In this document: piece by piece, positions 16,740 through 25,231 of the stretch | Layout: the number at the start of each line of letters is the position of its first letter | Numbering within the stretch: the stretch's first letter is position 1 | Assembly: GCA_966250335.1 (NCBI GenBank) | Contig: CBINGZ010000037.1 | Location: 1 to 62,684, forward strand | Length of the DNA: 62,684 nt | Reading direction: 5' to 3' | Origin: OLB7 sp966250335 | GTDB lineage: Bacteria > Bacteroidota > Ignavibacteria > OLB7 | Notes under the pieces: model-generated | Databases searched by the model: none | What the model was told of the DNA's origin: nothing | The model's input: the letters and a program-made list of their open reading frames with translations, nothing else | Position numbers and translations under genes: made by a program

Positions 16740-17776
16740 CCGGCGACCTCCTGCCGCTCGATCTCGCGGATCACCGCCTCGGCGATCCTGAGCGCCTCCG
16801 CGCCGGCCGCGGCCGTCACGGGAGGGGCGCTCCCGGAACGGATCGCATCACGAAATTCCGTCAGCTCACGTTCGATCGCGTTCAGGATCGGAACCGGCGG
16901 CTGCTCGTAGAGAATCCGCCGCTTCCTGCCGCCGTGCTCCAGCTCGCCGAGCGGAATCGCTCCGGGGACGGGGGGGGCGGAGGCGGAATCGATCCTGAAG
17001 ATCTCGGCCGACGGCTTGGCGAAATCGATGGAGATATAGGCGTCCTTCTGAAAGAGCCGCATCTTCCGCATCTGTTTCTGCGAGATGCGGCTCGCCGTGA
17101 GGTTCGCCACGCAGCCGCTCTCGAACTCGATACGGGCGTTGGCGATGTCGATGGTGTCGCTGATGACCGAGACGCCGCTGGCGCGGATCTCACGCACGGG
17201 GGAGCCGACGATATGCAGGATCAGATCGATGTCGTGGATCATCAGGTCGAGCACGACCGCCACGTCGGTGGCGCGCGGCTTGAACTGGGCGAGCCTGTGG
17301 GATTCGATGAACATCGGATGGAGCACATGCCCCGCCAGTGCCACGAACGCCGGGTTGAAGCGCTCGACATGCCCCACCTGCAGGGTCAGCCCGCGGTCGG
17401 CGGCGCGATCTATCAGCGTCAGCGCCTCTTCATATCGCGATGTGATCGGCTTCTCCACGAAGCAGTGGACCCCCGCGTCGAGCGCGGCCAGCCCGATCGA
17501 CGCATGGTCCGACGTCGGGGCCGCGATGCTGACGGCGTCGACGGCGGCAAGGAGTTCACCGACCTCCTCGAACGCCCGCACGCCGTTCGTTTCCGCGATC
17601 TCCTCCGCTCTTGCCCTGTTCGGATCGTAGACTCCGATCAGACGGGCCCCTTCGATTCCCTTCCAGAGTCGCGCGTGCACGGAGCCGAGATGTCCCACGC
17701 CGATCACCCCGACGTTCAGGGGGGCAAGGGTCGACTCCCCGGCCGTCGATCGGGTCTGCTGTATGTCGATTGTCAT
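16736..17776 (-). CDS. Gfo/Idh/MocA-family NAD(P)-dependent oxidoreductase
   Basis: A 346-residue sugar oxidoreductase. The Rossmann fold opens with NVGVIGVGHLGSVHAR (21-36), the EKP motif that contacts the nicotinamide is FVEKPIT (Glu108-Lys109-Pro110), and the catalytic-region motif is DLMIHDIDLIL (His181, Asp182). Close relatives in Gram-negatives act on UDP-sugars, including 3-oxidation of UDP-GlcNAc in lipid A variants; that role here is only a suggestion, as no lpx gene is next to it. It is translationally coupled to cca. Confidence 0.85.
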   Translation of the reverse strand: MTIDIQQTRSTAGESTLAPLNVGVIGVGHLGSVHARLWKGIEGARLIGVYDPNRARAEEIAETNGVRAFEEVGELLAAVDAVSIAAPTSDHASIGLAALDAGVHCFVEKPITSRYEEALTLIDRAADRGLTLQVGHVERFNPAFVALAGHVLHPMFIESHRLAQFKPRATDVAVVLDLMIHDIDLILHIVGSPVREIRASGVSVISDTIDIANARIEFESGCVANLTASRISQKQMRKMRLFQKDAYISIDFAKPSAEIFRIDSASAPPVPGAIPLGELEHGGRKRRILYEQPPVPILNAIERELTEFRDAIRSGSAPPVTAAAGAEALRIAEAVIREIERQEVAG

Positions 17777-17828
17777 TATATCCGTTTGCTGTGAATCGTC
17801 GTGCGATACGGCGGCGCACGGCCGTCGG

Positions 17829-19172
17829 TCAGAATCCGGCGCCGATCATGTCGGTCCCCGCGCCGATGAGGCGGTCGTACCCGCCGCTCGAAGGCTCGGA
17901 ATAGTAGACGAACGCGTAGAGCGGAAGCCTCGCATCGCGAACATTCCCTTCCAGGAGCGTGGCGTCGGCATGGAGCAGCGTCCCCTTGTCCTCGTCCCAG
18001 GTCCCTGCAACGTACTCATATTCATGGACAGCGCGCTTGATCCACCCGCGCGCGGAGTAGGAACCGGTCTGCTCGTCGTAATACATGCGCCATTCGCGGG
18101 TCGGGGTCCAGTCGTTGAACGTTCCCACCACGCAGATATCCTCCCTGACCCTCTGCCCGTCCAGCCCCAGCCTGAACTGGAAGTAGACGTAGTCGTTGTC
18201 GACGACCGGAATGATCCTGTCGAGCGCCACGCCGTTGTTGTCGTAATAGTGGAACCCGTTTCTGGGGAGATCGCTCAACGGCGTCGTGATGATGGCGCCG
18301 GTGGTGGGATAGGTCACCAGGTCGGTCAGGTCGAGCACCCGATGTTCGTTGCCGGCCGGAATGTTCCTGAACTCCGCGATCGTCCGCCCGGCGAAGAAGG
18401 AACTCCAGGTCGGCCAGATCTCCCCCGGAAGCTGCTCCGCCATCCGCGAATACTGGTCGGCGATCATCGGGTATCGCCAGAAGCCGTTCTGGTAGAGATG
18501 GATCGCCCGGACCTGCGTCGTGAAGAGCTTCTGGTCTGGAACCGCCTCCACGACCGCCTTGACCCCGTGCTGCACAACATCGGACTGCGTGCTTTCATAA
18601 AAATCGGAGAACGATTCGACGGCGACTTCCGCGCTCGGCTCCACGGCGAAGAACCGCGCCTCGGCGATCACCTGCTCCTCGTTGAAATAATCGATCACCC
18701 GCGCAATATAATTGCCGGAATACTCGATTTTCAGGTTGCTCAAGGCAGAGGGAAAGGTGATGCTGACCGTGTAGTCGAATCTGCTGGTGGCGAGCGGCGA
18801 ACGTTCGATCGTGAAGTCGGTCGACTGCAGCCGCATCGGGTCCTGAATGAAGATGTTGTCGGTAGGATTCCAGTTCCTGTCGCAGTGGATCACCTGGAGC
18901 ACCAGGTTGGGGACCGACGCCGTCTGCATGTCGAACCGGAGGGTGATCGCGTCGCTGCCGATGTTCGCACGCTTCCCTTCTATTGGAACACGATAGATCG
19001 GTGGCGCCTGCTCGCTCCCCGCCCCGTGGATACGGGTCCAGAGGGCGCGCTCGATCTCCACGCTCCCTCCCGTCGAATCCCCCGCCCCCGCCTCGCGGAG
19101 CCGGTTCATGACGGGGGTGCAGGAACCGACGCAGAGGAGCAGCGCCAGCGCAACGACGCCGAACGGAGACAT
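17829..19172 (-). CDS. DUF5103-like lipoprotein, putative T9SS plug protein
   Basis: A 447-residue exported protein. The start at 19172 gives a lipoprotein signal with lipobox LLCVGSC. The body shows DUF5103 features: FDMQTASVPNLVLQVIHCDRNW, a segment with LKIEYSGNYIARVID and a final beta-rich region YVYFQFRLGLDG. DUF5103 proteins have been described as plugs of the T9SS outer-membrane translocon, consistent with the sorting-domain proteins in this window. It lies 20 bp after moaE in the same direction, so may share its transcript. A longer in-frame reading to 19610 is an antisense-like shadow of moaE and is rejected. Confidence 0.7.
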   Translation of the reverse strand: MSPFGVVALALLLCVGSCTPVMNRLREAGAGDSTGGSVEIERALWTRIHGAGSEQAPPIYRVPIEGKRANIGSDAITLRFDMQTASVPNLVLQVIHCDRNWNPTDNIFIQDPMRLQSTDFTIERSPLATSRFDYTVSITFPSALSNLKIEYSGNYIARVIDYFNEEQVIAEARFFAVEPSAEVAVESFSDFYESTQSDVVQHGVKAVVEAVPDQKLFTTQVRAIHLYQNGFWRYPMIADQYSRMAEQLPGEIWPTWSSFFAGRTIAEFRNIPAGNEHRVLDLTDLVTYPTTGAIITTPLSDLPRNGFHYYDNNGVALDRIIPVVDNDYVYFQFRLGLDGQRVREDICVVGTFNDWTPTREWRMYYDEQTGSYSARGWIKRAVHEYEYVAGTWDEDKGTLLHADATLLEGNVRDARLPLYAFVYYSEPSSGGYDRLIGAGTDMIGAGF

Positions 19173-19192
19173 CCGGATCACGGGGCGATATA

Positions 19193-19618
19193 TCAGGGAC
19201 GGGCGTTGACCCACTCCGATCCGTCCTGAAAGACCTCTTTTTTCCAAATCGGAACCCGTTGCTTCAGTTCTTCGATAATGTATCGGCATGCGTCGAACGC
19301 CTCGGCCCGATGCGGCGTGGAGACGGCGATGACAACGGCCGGCTCCCCGATCTCCAGCACGCCGACCCGATGATGGACCGCCACATGAACCGCGCCGAAC
19401 CGTTCCACCGCCTCCCCCGCAATGGCGAACATCTCCGCCTCGGCCATCGGAACGTACGCCTCGTACTCCAGCCGGGTCACGGAATCGCCGACTCTGCCGG
19501 AGCTCGATCTCCGCACGACACCGATGAAGGTCGCGATCCCCCCGGCGCGGCCGTCCTCCACAAGGGCGACGGCGGCGGCATGGTCCAGCGGCGTCTCGAT
19601 CACTCTGCACTCGATCAT
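19193..19618 (-). CDS. moaE: Molybdopterin synthase catalytic subunit MoaE
   Basis: With MoaD, converts cyclic pyranopterin monophosphate to molybdopterin. The 141-residue protein shows ATFIGVVRR near residue 30, LEYEAYVPMAEAEM, the conserved VAVHHRVGVLEIGE, AVSTPHRAEAF and the catalytic C-terminal segment VPIWKKEVF (Lys pair). Length and motif order are typical. It follows moaD with a 3-bp gap. Confidence 0.93.
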   Translation of the reverse strand: MIECRVIETPLDHAAAVALVEDGRAGGIATFIGVVRRSSSGRVGDSVTRLEYEAYVPMAEAEMFAIAGEAVERFGAVHVAVHHRVGVLEIGEPAVVIAVSTPHRAEAFDACRYIIEELKQRVPIWKKEVFQDGSEWVNARP

Positions 19619-19621
19619 CGT

Positions 19622-19864
19622 TTACCCTCCGGCAACCGGTGGAATGATCGCGATCTCCGAACCGTCGGTCACCACGGCGCCGTCGCCCAGGTAGGCCATG
19701 TTCATCGCGATCCGAGACGTTGTGCGGAGGGGAGCAAGCCCCGGTCGGCGTTCGACGAGACGATCCCAGAGATCATCCATGGGGATATCCCCCTCTATCT
19801 CCATCGTCTCGCTCGATATCCCGACAGCCTCACGGGCCCAGCCGAAATAGAGGATTGTGATCAT
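19622..19864 (-). CDS. moaD: Molybdopterin synthase sulfur carrier MoaD
   Basis: An 80-residue ubiquitin-like protein that carries the thiocarboxylate sulfur. It begins MITILYFGWAREAVG and ends with the required GlyGly (IIPPVAGG). The ATG at 19864 is preferred because the upstream extension has no ubiquitin-fold match. First gene of a moaD-moaE-plug group; a TATCCTTG at 19890-19897 on this strand is a near match to the TAnnTTTG promoter element. No other moa genes are in the window. Confidence 0.88.
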   Translation of the reverse strand: MITILYFGWAREAVGISSETMEIEGDIPMDDLWDRLVERRPGLAPLRTTSRIAMNMAYLGDGAVVTDGSEIAIIPPVAGG

Positions 19865-19979
19865 AGAGCGTCCCGATCTTACAGTATCACAAGGATATGG
19901 AACAAGGAAGAAGATAGGCATCCCCGAACGATCGATCCGGGGGGAAGCGTGGCGGAAAAACTCAGTTACGAGGTGGGGC

Positions 19980-21008
19980 TCAGAAACGGCCGTGACTGAT
20001 CTGGAAGTCGGTCGGTTTCCCGAGCAGACGCCCCTCCTTCATGATCCACAGAGCGGTCATTTCCAGCATCTCGTGGATCGGAGTCGCGGGAGGGCCGAGC
20101 AGATCGTGGGCGAGGGTGGCATCGTTCAGCAGCGCATATTCCCCCGGCTCACCGACGAAGGTGACCGGACGATCCATCATCTCCCCGAACTCCCCGGCCA
20201 GCTCCTTCACCGAGAGGGTCCCCGGACCGGTAAGGTTGAGGACCATCGCCGGAACCGCGGCCAGATCGAGCGAACGGAGGATCATCTCGTTCGCGTCCCC
20301 CTGCCAGATACAGTTGAGATATCCCATCGAGATATCGATCGGCTCGCCACGATAGACCTTCAGGGCGATGTCGACAAGGACGCCGTATCGGAGATCGACG
20401 GCATAATTGAGTCGGATCAGGCAGACAGGTGTCTGCTGGCTCGTGGAGAGATATTCCAGCAGCCGCTCGCGGGCGACGCAGGCGTTCGAATATTCCCCGA
20501 TCGGGGTGAGGGGATCATCCTCTCGCGAGCCCCCCGAATGAACCGGAACAAAGGGATAGACACATCCGCTGGAGACGGCAACGATCCGTGCGTCCCTGTA
20601 CCGCTCGGCGACGTAGGCCGGGGCAAGGGTGTTCATCGCCCAGGTGCGCGACGGGTCGCTGGAGGTTCCGAACTTCCGTCCCGCCATGAAGATGACGTTC
20701 CTCGAATCGGGGAGAGCGGCCACCGCCTCCCGGTCGAGCAGGTCGCAGGCGATCGTGCGGACGCCGTGCGATTCCAGCCAGAAACGCGCATCGGGATCGC
20801 TGAAGCGGGAGACGGCGATCACCTCAAGTGAATCATCTCCCGACATCCGGGCCGCACGGAGCGCCAGCACGGCGAGCGACGGCCCCATCTTGCCGGAACC
20901 GCCCAGCACCATCAGAGGGCTCCGGACAGAACGCATGAAATCGACCAGAACCGGTCTCGGCTCGGTCAGCAGCTCGTCAAGCTCTTTTTCGGTATTGATA
21001 TCGACCAT
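19980..21008 (-). CDS. NAD-dependent epimerase/dehydratase family protein
   Basis: A 342-residue extended short-chain dehydrogenase-like protein. The nucleotide-binding loop is MVLGGSGKMGPSL (about 33-45), followed by a Rossmann core with NVIFMAGRKFG and VAVSSGCVYPF; the Y-x3-K pair typical of epimerases appears as EYSNACVAR, so the Lys is replaced. That makes a classical epimerase reaction doubtful. It is the last gene of a sugar ABC operon (32 bp after the permease) and may act on the imported compound. Confidence 0.75.
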   Translation of the reverse strand: MVDINTEKELDELLTEPRPVLVDFMRSVRSPLMVLGGSGKMGPSLAVLALRAARMSGDDSLEVIAVSRFSDPDARFWLESHGVRTIACDLLDREAVAALPDSRNVIFMAGRKFGTSSDPSRTWAMNTLAPAYVAERYRDARIVAVSSGCVYPFVPVHSGGSREDDPLTPIGEYSNACVARERLLEYLSTSQQTPVCLIRLNYAVDLRYGVLVDIALKVYRGEPIDISMGYLNCIWQGDANEMILRSLDLAAVPAMVLNLTGPGTLSVKELAGEFGEMMDRPVTFVGEPGEYALLNDATLAHDLLGPPATPIHEMLEMTALWIMKEGRLLGKPTDFQISHGRF

Positions 21009-21040
21009 AGGCTGCAACAGGATGGAGAGAACTGCCCGAC

Positions 21041-21904
21041 TTACGATTTGATTGCGCCCGCGGCGATCCCCTGCACGAAGAACCGCTGGGCAAGGATATA
21101 GAGGATAATGATGGGAACGATGCTGACGACGGCTCCGGCCATCACCAGATCGACCCGCGCGGTGAGCTCCCCCCCCTGCAGCGCCGCCAGGCCGACCGTC
21201 AGCGTCATCTTTTCGGTGCTCGATAGGTAAAGCACGGGACCGAGAAGATCGTTCCAGTTCGCCATGAATGTGAGCACGCCGAGCGTGGCAAGGGGCGGTT
21301 TTGCCAGCGGAAGCATCACGCGCCAGAAGATCCTGAACCGCCCCGCCCCGTCGATCACCGCCGCCTCCTCCAGTTCGCGCGGGACGGCCGCGAAGAACTG
21401 CCGGAGGAGGAAGACGCCGAACGCCCCCATCCCGAAGCCGAACCAGCTCGGGGCGATCAGCGCCGCGTGGGAATCCATCCATCCCAGCGTCTTGATCACG
21501 AAGAAGATCGGGACCATCGTCACCTGGAACGGCACCATCATCGTCGCCAGCACGACCAGGTAGAGCCACCGTTTCCCCGGGAACTCCATCCTGGCGAACG
21601 CATAGGCGGCGAGCGAGGCGCTGGTCAACGTCCCGAGCGTGGCAAGGAGCGCGATCTTCACGCTGTTGAACGTGAACGCCTCGAACGGGAAACGCGAGAA
21701 GACCTCCGTGTAGTTCTCCGGATGGAGCGACGAGGGAAGCCGGGGCGGATACGTATAGAGATCCTCGGCGGAGGTGAGCGACGTCACGATCATCCAGACG
21801 AACGGCGCGACCATCATCAGGGCGACGCCGGTCAGGACGATGTAGACGAGCCCCAGCTTCATCCCCCGTTCGCCCCCCGCGCCGGCATGGGCCGTCTCAG
21901 CCAT
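21041..21904 (-). CDS. Carbohydrate ABC transporter permease, MalG type
   Basis: Inner-membrane permease of a CUT1-type sugar importer, 287 residues. Six hydrophobic segments and the MalG EAA loop are visible (PRELEEAAVIDGAGRFRIFW, then LPLAKPPLATLGVLTF). MVPFQVTMVPIFFVIKTLGW is characteristic. Its start overlaps the end of the MalF-type gene by 8 bp, indicating coupled translation. Confidence 0.92.
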   Translation of the reverse strand: MAETAHAGAGGERGMKLGLVYIVLTGVALMMVAPFVWMIVTSLTSAEDLYTYPPRLPSSLHPENYTEVFSRFPFEAFTFNSVKIALLATLGTLTSASLAAYAFARMEFPGKRWLYLVVLATMMVPFQVTMVPIFFVIKTLGWMDSHAALIAPSWFGFGMGAFGVFLLRQFFAAVPRELEEAAVIDGAGRFRIFWRVMLPLAKPPLATLGVLTFMANWNDLLGPVLYLSSTEKMTLTVGLAALQGGELTARVDLVMAGAVVSIVPIIILYILAQRFFVQGIAAGAIKS

Positions 21905-22793
21905 AATAGACCCACCTCCGCTGCATCCTGAACTGAAGCAGGGTCACGATGAAGGTGACACCGAAGAGAACGTAGGCCATCGCCGTGGCGTAGCCCATCC
22001 GGAGATGCTGGAACGCGTTCTGATAGATATGATAGCTGAGCGTCAGCGTGCTGTTGGCCGGTCCCCCCTGTGTGAGGGCGTAGGTCTGTTCGAACAGCTG
22101 GAACGAGCCGATCATCGTGATCACCAGCACGAAGAAGGTCGTCGGGGAGAGGATCGGGAGGGTGATGGAGATCAGCCGCCTGAACCGCCCCGCCCCGTCG
22201 ATCACCGCCGCCTCGTGCAGCTCGGTCGGCACCGACTGAAGCCCTGCAAGGAAGATCAGCATGTTGTACCCCACCCCCTTCCAGACCGTCATGAGGACGA
22301 TCGCCGGCATCGCCCAGGAGGTACTCGAGAGCCAGGCCGGGCCCTCGATCCCGAGAACCTCGCGCAGCAGGTAGTTGATCAGCCCGAACTCCGGGTTGTA
22401 GAGCCAGCTCCAGACGACCGCCACGGCGATCATCGAGGTGACGACCGGAAAGAAGAAGACGGTGCGGAAGAAGGTGATCCCGCGGATCTTCCTGTTGATC
22501 AGCAATGCCAGCGCCAGCGACCCCGCCACCGAGGTCGGGACCATCAGCGCCGTGAAGTAGAGCGTGTTCCCCAGAACGGTCCTGAAGAGGTCGGACCCCA
22601 TCATCTCACGATAGTTCGCGAGGCCGATCCACCCGGGCGGGCGTATCAGATCCCAGTCGGTGAACCCGAGCAGGAACGACGCGACGATCGCGCCGCCGGT
22701 GACGATCACGACGCCGATCACGACCGGAGCAAGGTAGAGCCACGGTTCCAGCTTCGCAAACCGCATCCCCGGCATCGAACGATTCGAGTTCAT
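21897..22793 (-). CDS. Carbohydrate ABC transporter permease, MalF type
   Basis: Partner permease of the same importer, 298 residues, six membrane helices. The EAA loop is VPTELHEAAVIDGAGRFRRL followed by SITLPILSPTTFFVLV, and the segment QTYALTQGGPANSTLTLSYHIYQNAF is typical of MalF/UgpA-type proteins. It follows the binding protein by 15 bp and overlaps the MalG-type gene. Confidence 0.92.
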   Translation of the reverse strand: MNSNRSMPGMRFAKLEPWLYLAPVVIGVVIVTGGAIVASFLLGFTDWDLIRPPGWIGLANYREMMGSDLFRTVLGNTLYFTALMVPTSVAGSLALALLINRKIRGITFFRTVFFFPVVTSMIAVAVVWSWLYNPEFGLINYLLREVLGIEGPAWLSSTSWAMPAIVLMTVWKGVGYNMLIFLAGLQSVPTELHEAAVIDGAGRFRRLISITLPILSPTTFFVLVITMIGSFQLFEQTYALTQGGPANSTLTLSYHIYQNAFQHLRMGYATAMAYVLFGVTFIVTLLQFRMQRRWVYYG

Positions 22794-22808
22794 TCTCCTT
22801 TCCGCCGG

Positions 22809-24140
22809 TCAATGGTTCGCACGGTCGAGCACCGCGTTGATCAGCTTGTCGGCGTCGGCCGCCCCCTGCTCCACGCTCTTGGCGCCCGACATCATCAGTT
22901 CGAGCTCCGGGAGGAATCCCTGATCGCGGAACTCCCGCCAGCCGCTCCGCCAGTAGCTGAAACTGTGATGTTCGATCAGATCTATCAGAATGCGACGGTT
23001 CACCTTCGGCTCCCCTTCCAGGTACTCGGGTGATCCGGCGAGACGGCGGCTGTTCGGCACAAGACCGTAGAAGATCCTGTCGGCATAGTTCGCGGGCATC
23101 TCCTCCACGATCCAGCGGAGGAACTCCCAGGCGGCATCGGGATGCTCCGAGCTTTTCGGGATCCCGAACGCCGCGGCGAACCGGAGCGCCTTGCGGCCGG
23201 CGGGTCCGGAGGGCGGAAGCGCGATATCCCACCGAAATCTGTTGTTGCGATATGTCGTCAGAAACGACCCGAGCATCGACATCCCGTACTTCCCCGTCTC
23301 GAACGGACGGAGCGCGCCGCCGGAGCTGGTCCCCCCTCTGAGGGTGGAGTATTCCGGACTGACCCGATATGTATGGACCAGATCGACCCAGAACCGGAGC
23401 GCGTTCAGCGTGCGGGGCTCGTTGAAGGCGCTCCGCTTCAGATCGTCGGTGAGGACCGCTCCCCCCATCGAGTAGAGAAGGCCGTCGAACCCGCCGCTGT
23501 TGTCCAGAAGGAATCCCCACCGGTCGGGCTTGCCGTCTCCGTCGGTATCCTTCGTCAGTTTCGCGGCGGCGGCAAGGAGGGTGTCGTAGGTCCAGGTCGA
23601 ATCGGGATACGATACTCCGGCGGAGTCGAAGAGATCCCGGTTGTAGAGGAGGGGATAGCTCCCCAGCGCCACGGGGAACGCGCGCACCGATTCCCCCTGC
23701 CTGAAGGTCTCCAGCGACACGGGGAAGTAATCGGAGTCGTTCAGATCACGGGCGATCATCGGCCTGATGTCGACGAGGAACTCCCTGCCCAGCAGCTCCT
23801 GGGCGAACCAGTCCTCCAGCAGAATCAGATCGCCGACACCGGAGCCGGCCGCCGAGGAGGTGAGCACCTTCTGGACATGGACGTCGAAGCTGAGGACCTG
23901 CTGTTCGACGTGAATATCGGGGTGCGATTTCTCGAACTCCGCGATCACCTCCTTCCAGAGATCCTGCTGATCGCCCCACCAGTGAGCGATACGGATCGTG
24001 ATCTTGTTCCCCTCTTCCCCGCTCTTCTCCTCTCCCCCGCCGCAGCCGGAAAAAAGAGCCTGCGCCGCGAGCACGACAAGGGCCGCGACCAGCCCGGACA
24101 GATACCGGCGTGAAAGATTTCTCGTGCTGCGATCGGTCAT
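22809..24140 (-). CDS. Extracellular sugar-binding lipoprotein (SBP family 1)
   Basis: Captures the substrate for the MalFG-type permeases. The signal peptide ends in a lipobox (LFSGC), followed by a Gly/Glu linker, then ITIRIAHWWGDQQD and SHPDIHVEQQVLSFD, typical of family 1 solute-binding proteins. SYPLLYNRDLFDSAGVSYPDSTWTYD is the usual hinge-proximal motif. The 443-residue length is normal. Its ATG overlaps the stop of the upstream nitrilase-family gene by 4 bp, so uptake and hydrolysis are linked. Confidence 0.9.
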   Translation of the reverse strand: MTDRSTRNLSRRYLSGLVAALVVLAAQALFSGCGGGEEKSGEEGNKITIRIAHWWGDQQDLWKEVIAEFEKSHPDIHVEQQVLSFDVHVQKVLTSSAAGSGVGDLILLEDWFAQELLGREFLVDIRPMIARDLNDSDYFPVSLETFRQGESVRAFPVALGSYPLLYNRDLFDSAGVSYPDSTWTYDTLLAAAAKLTKDTDGDGKPDRWGFLLDNSGGFDGLLYSMGGAVLTDDLKRSAFNEPRTLNALRFWVDLVHTYRVSPEYSTLRGGTSSGGALRPFETGKYGMSMLGSFLTTYRNNRFRWDIALPPSGPAGRKALRFAAAFGIPKSSEHPDAAWEFLRWIVEEMPANYADRIFYGLVPNSRRLAGSPEYLEGEPKVNRRILIDLIEHHSFSYWRSGWREFRDQGFLPELELMMSGAKSVEQGAADADKLINAVLDRANH

Positions 24141-25057
24141 GGCGTTCCGTTCTCCTCCGGTAGTGGATCGATATTGGCGAAATAGGGGTCATGGCGGGGC
24201 TGGCGTTCGGCAAGCTTCGCGAACTCGCGGGCGAACAGATCGAGGCGCGTGATCGACTGAAGGTCCTCGCGGAACCGGTCGGGCTCGCGGATAAGCACGC
24301 ACCACGATGTAAGTCTCACCTCGTCCAGATCGACGTCGGCCACGGCCACCCCCTCACGTCTGCCGGTCTGCGCAAGGATATCGCCGTTGGCGTCGATGAT
24401 CCGCGCGGTCCCCGGTCTGTAGCGCCCCACATACGGCGCGTACGGCGGGCGCCCCGCCAGATTCGATTCGGCGATGATGATGCTGTTGTCGATCGCCCGG
24501 GAGGTCAGCTGCGCCAGCAGACCGCTCTGCGTCGGCCCGTGGGTCACCGTCGGCCAGAAGATGATCTCGGCCCCCTTGTGGGCGTAGATACGGGGGATCT
24601 CGCCGAAGTAGATGTCGAGACAGATCATGATCGCGATCCGTCCGAACTCCAGCTCGATCACCGGCAGCTCGTTTCCCGGACGGACTCCGGCCGCCGTCTC
24701 CCCCGCCGTCGGCTGCACCTTCCTGTAGAACCCGGCGACCTTTCCGGCGCGATCGAACACCGTCGCCTGGTTGTAGATCCCCTCGCCCTCCGATATGTAA
24801 TAGGTCGCGACGATATGGATGCCGTGCTCGGCGGCGAGCCCCGCCAGGAACTCGCTTGTCGGACCCGGAAACGGCTCCGGCTCGGTCTCCCTCCCCGGAA
24901 CGTTCATCGTGCGGAAATACTCCGGAAGGCAGACGATGTCGCATCCGAGACCCGCCGCGCGGCGGATGTAGCCGGCCGCGCGCTCAAGATTCAGTTCCGG
25001 TGTGTGAGGAGCGTCGTCGACGAGAAACGAGACGGTTCCGATTCTGACGTTGCGCAT
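24137..25057 (-). CDS. Carbon-nitrogen hydrolase (nitrilase superfamily)
   Basis: A 306-residue amidase-type enzyme. The Glu-Lys-Cys triad is visible as CLPEYF (Glu46), FYRKVQP (Lys113) and IMICLDIYF (Cys146). It most resembles the N-carbamoylputrescine/beta-ureidopropionase branch in layout, but the substrate cannot be assigned. As first gene of the operon with a sugar importer and an epimerase-like enzyme, it may deamidate or decarbamoylate the imported compound; this is inference from context. Confidence 0.85.
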   Translation of the reverse strand: MRNVRIGTVSFLVDDAPHTPELNLERAAGYIRRAAGLGCDIVCLPEYFRTMNVPGRETEPEPFPGPTSEFLAGLAAEHGIHIVATYYISEGEGIYNQATVFDRAGKVAGFYRKVQPTAGETAAGVRPGNELPVIELEFGRIAIMICLDIYFGEIPRIYAHKGAEIIFWPTVTHGPTQSGLLAQLTSRAIDNSIIIAESNLAGRPPYAPYVGRYRPGTARIIDANGDILAQTGRREGVAVADVDLDEVRLTSWCVLIREPDRFREDLQSITRLDLFAREFAKLAERQPRHDPYFANIDPLPEENGTP

Positions 25058-25231
25058 ATCGATACGGGAGATGATAAAGGGGGGAAGTTATGAAAGGCGC
25101 GGCACTTATCCAGCCCGCTTTCGCGATCGATCGACCGCATGCGCCCCGCCCCCTCCAGCTCGAACGGGAACAATTCCCCGTCGCGGTTTCGTTTGTACAG
25201 GGAGAAACCGTGCAACAGCTCCGGACAAGAA

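Noticed and set aside
19193..19610. Extended frame of the T9SS plug-like gene over moaE
   Set aside because: The extension is Arg/Gly-rich shadow sequence of moaE; a proper lipoprotein signal starts at 19172.
21900..23033. Plus-strand open frame opposite the MalF-type and binding-protein genes
   Set aside because: Its composition (Arg, Asp, His, Pro-rich) is that of a shadow of real minus-strand genes.
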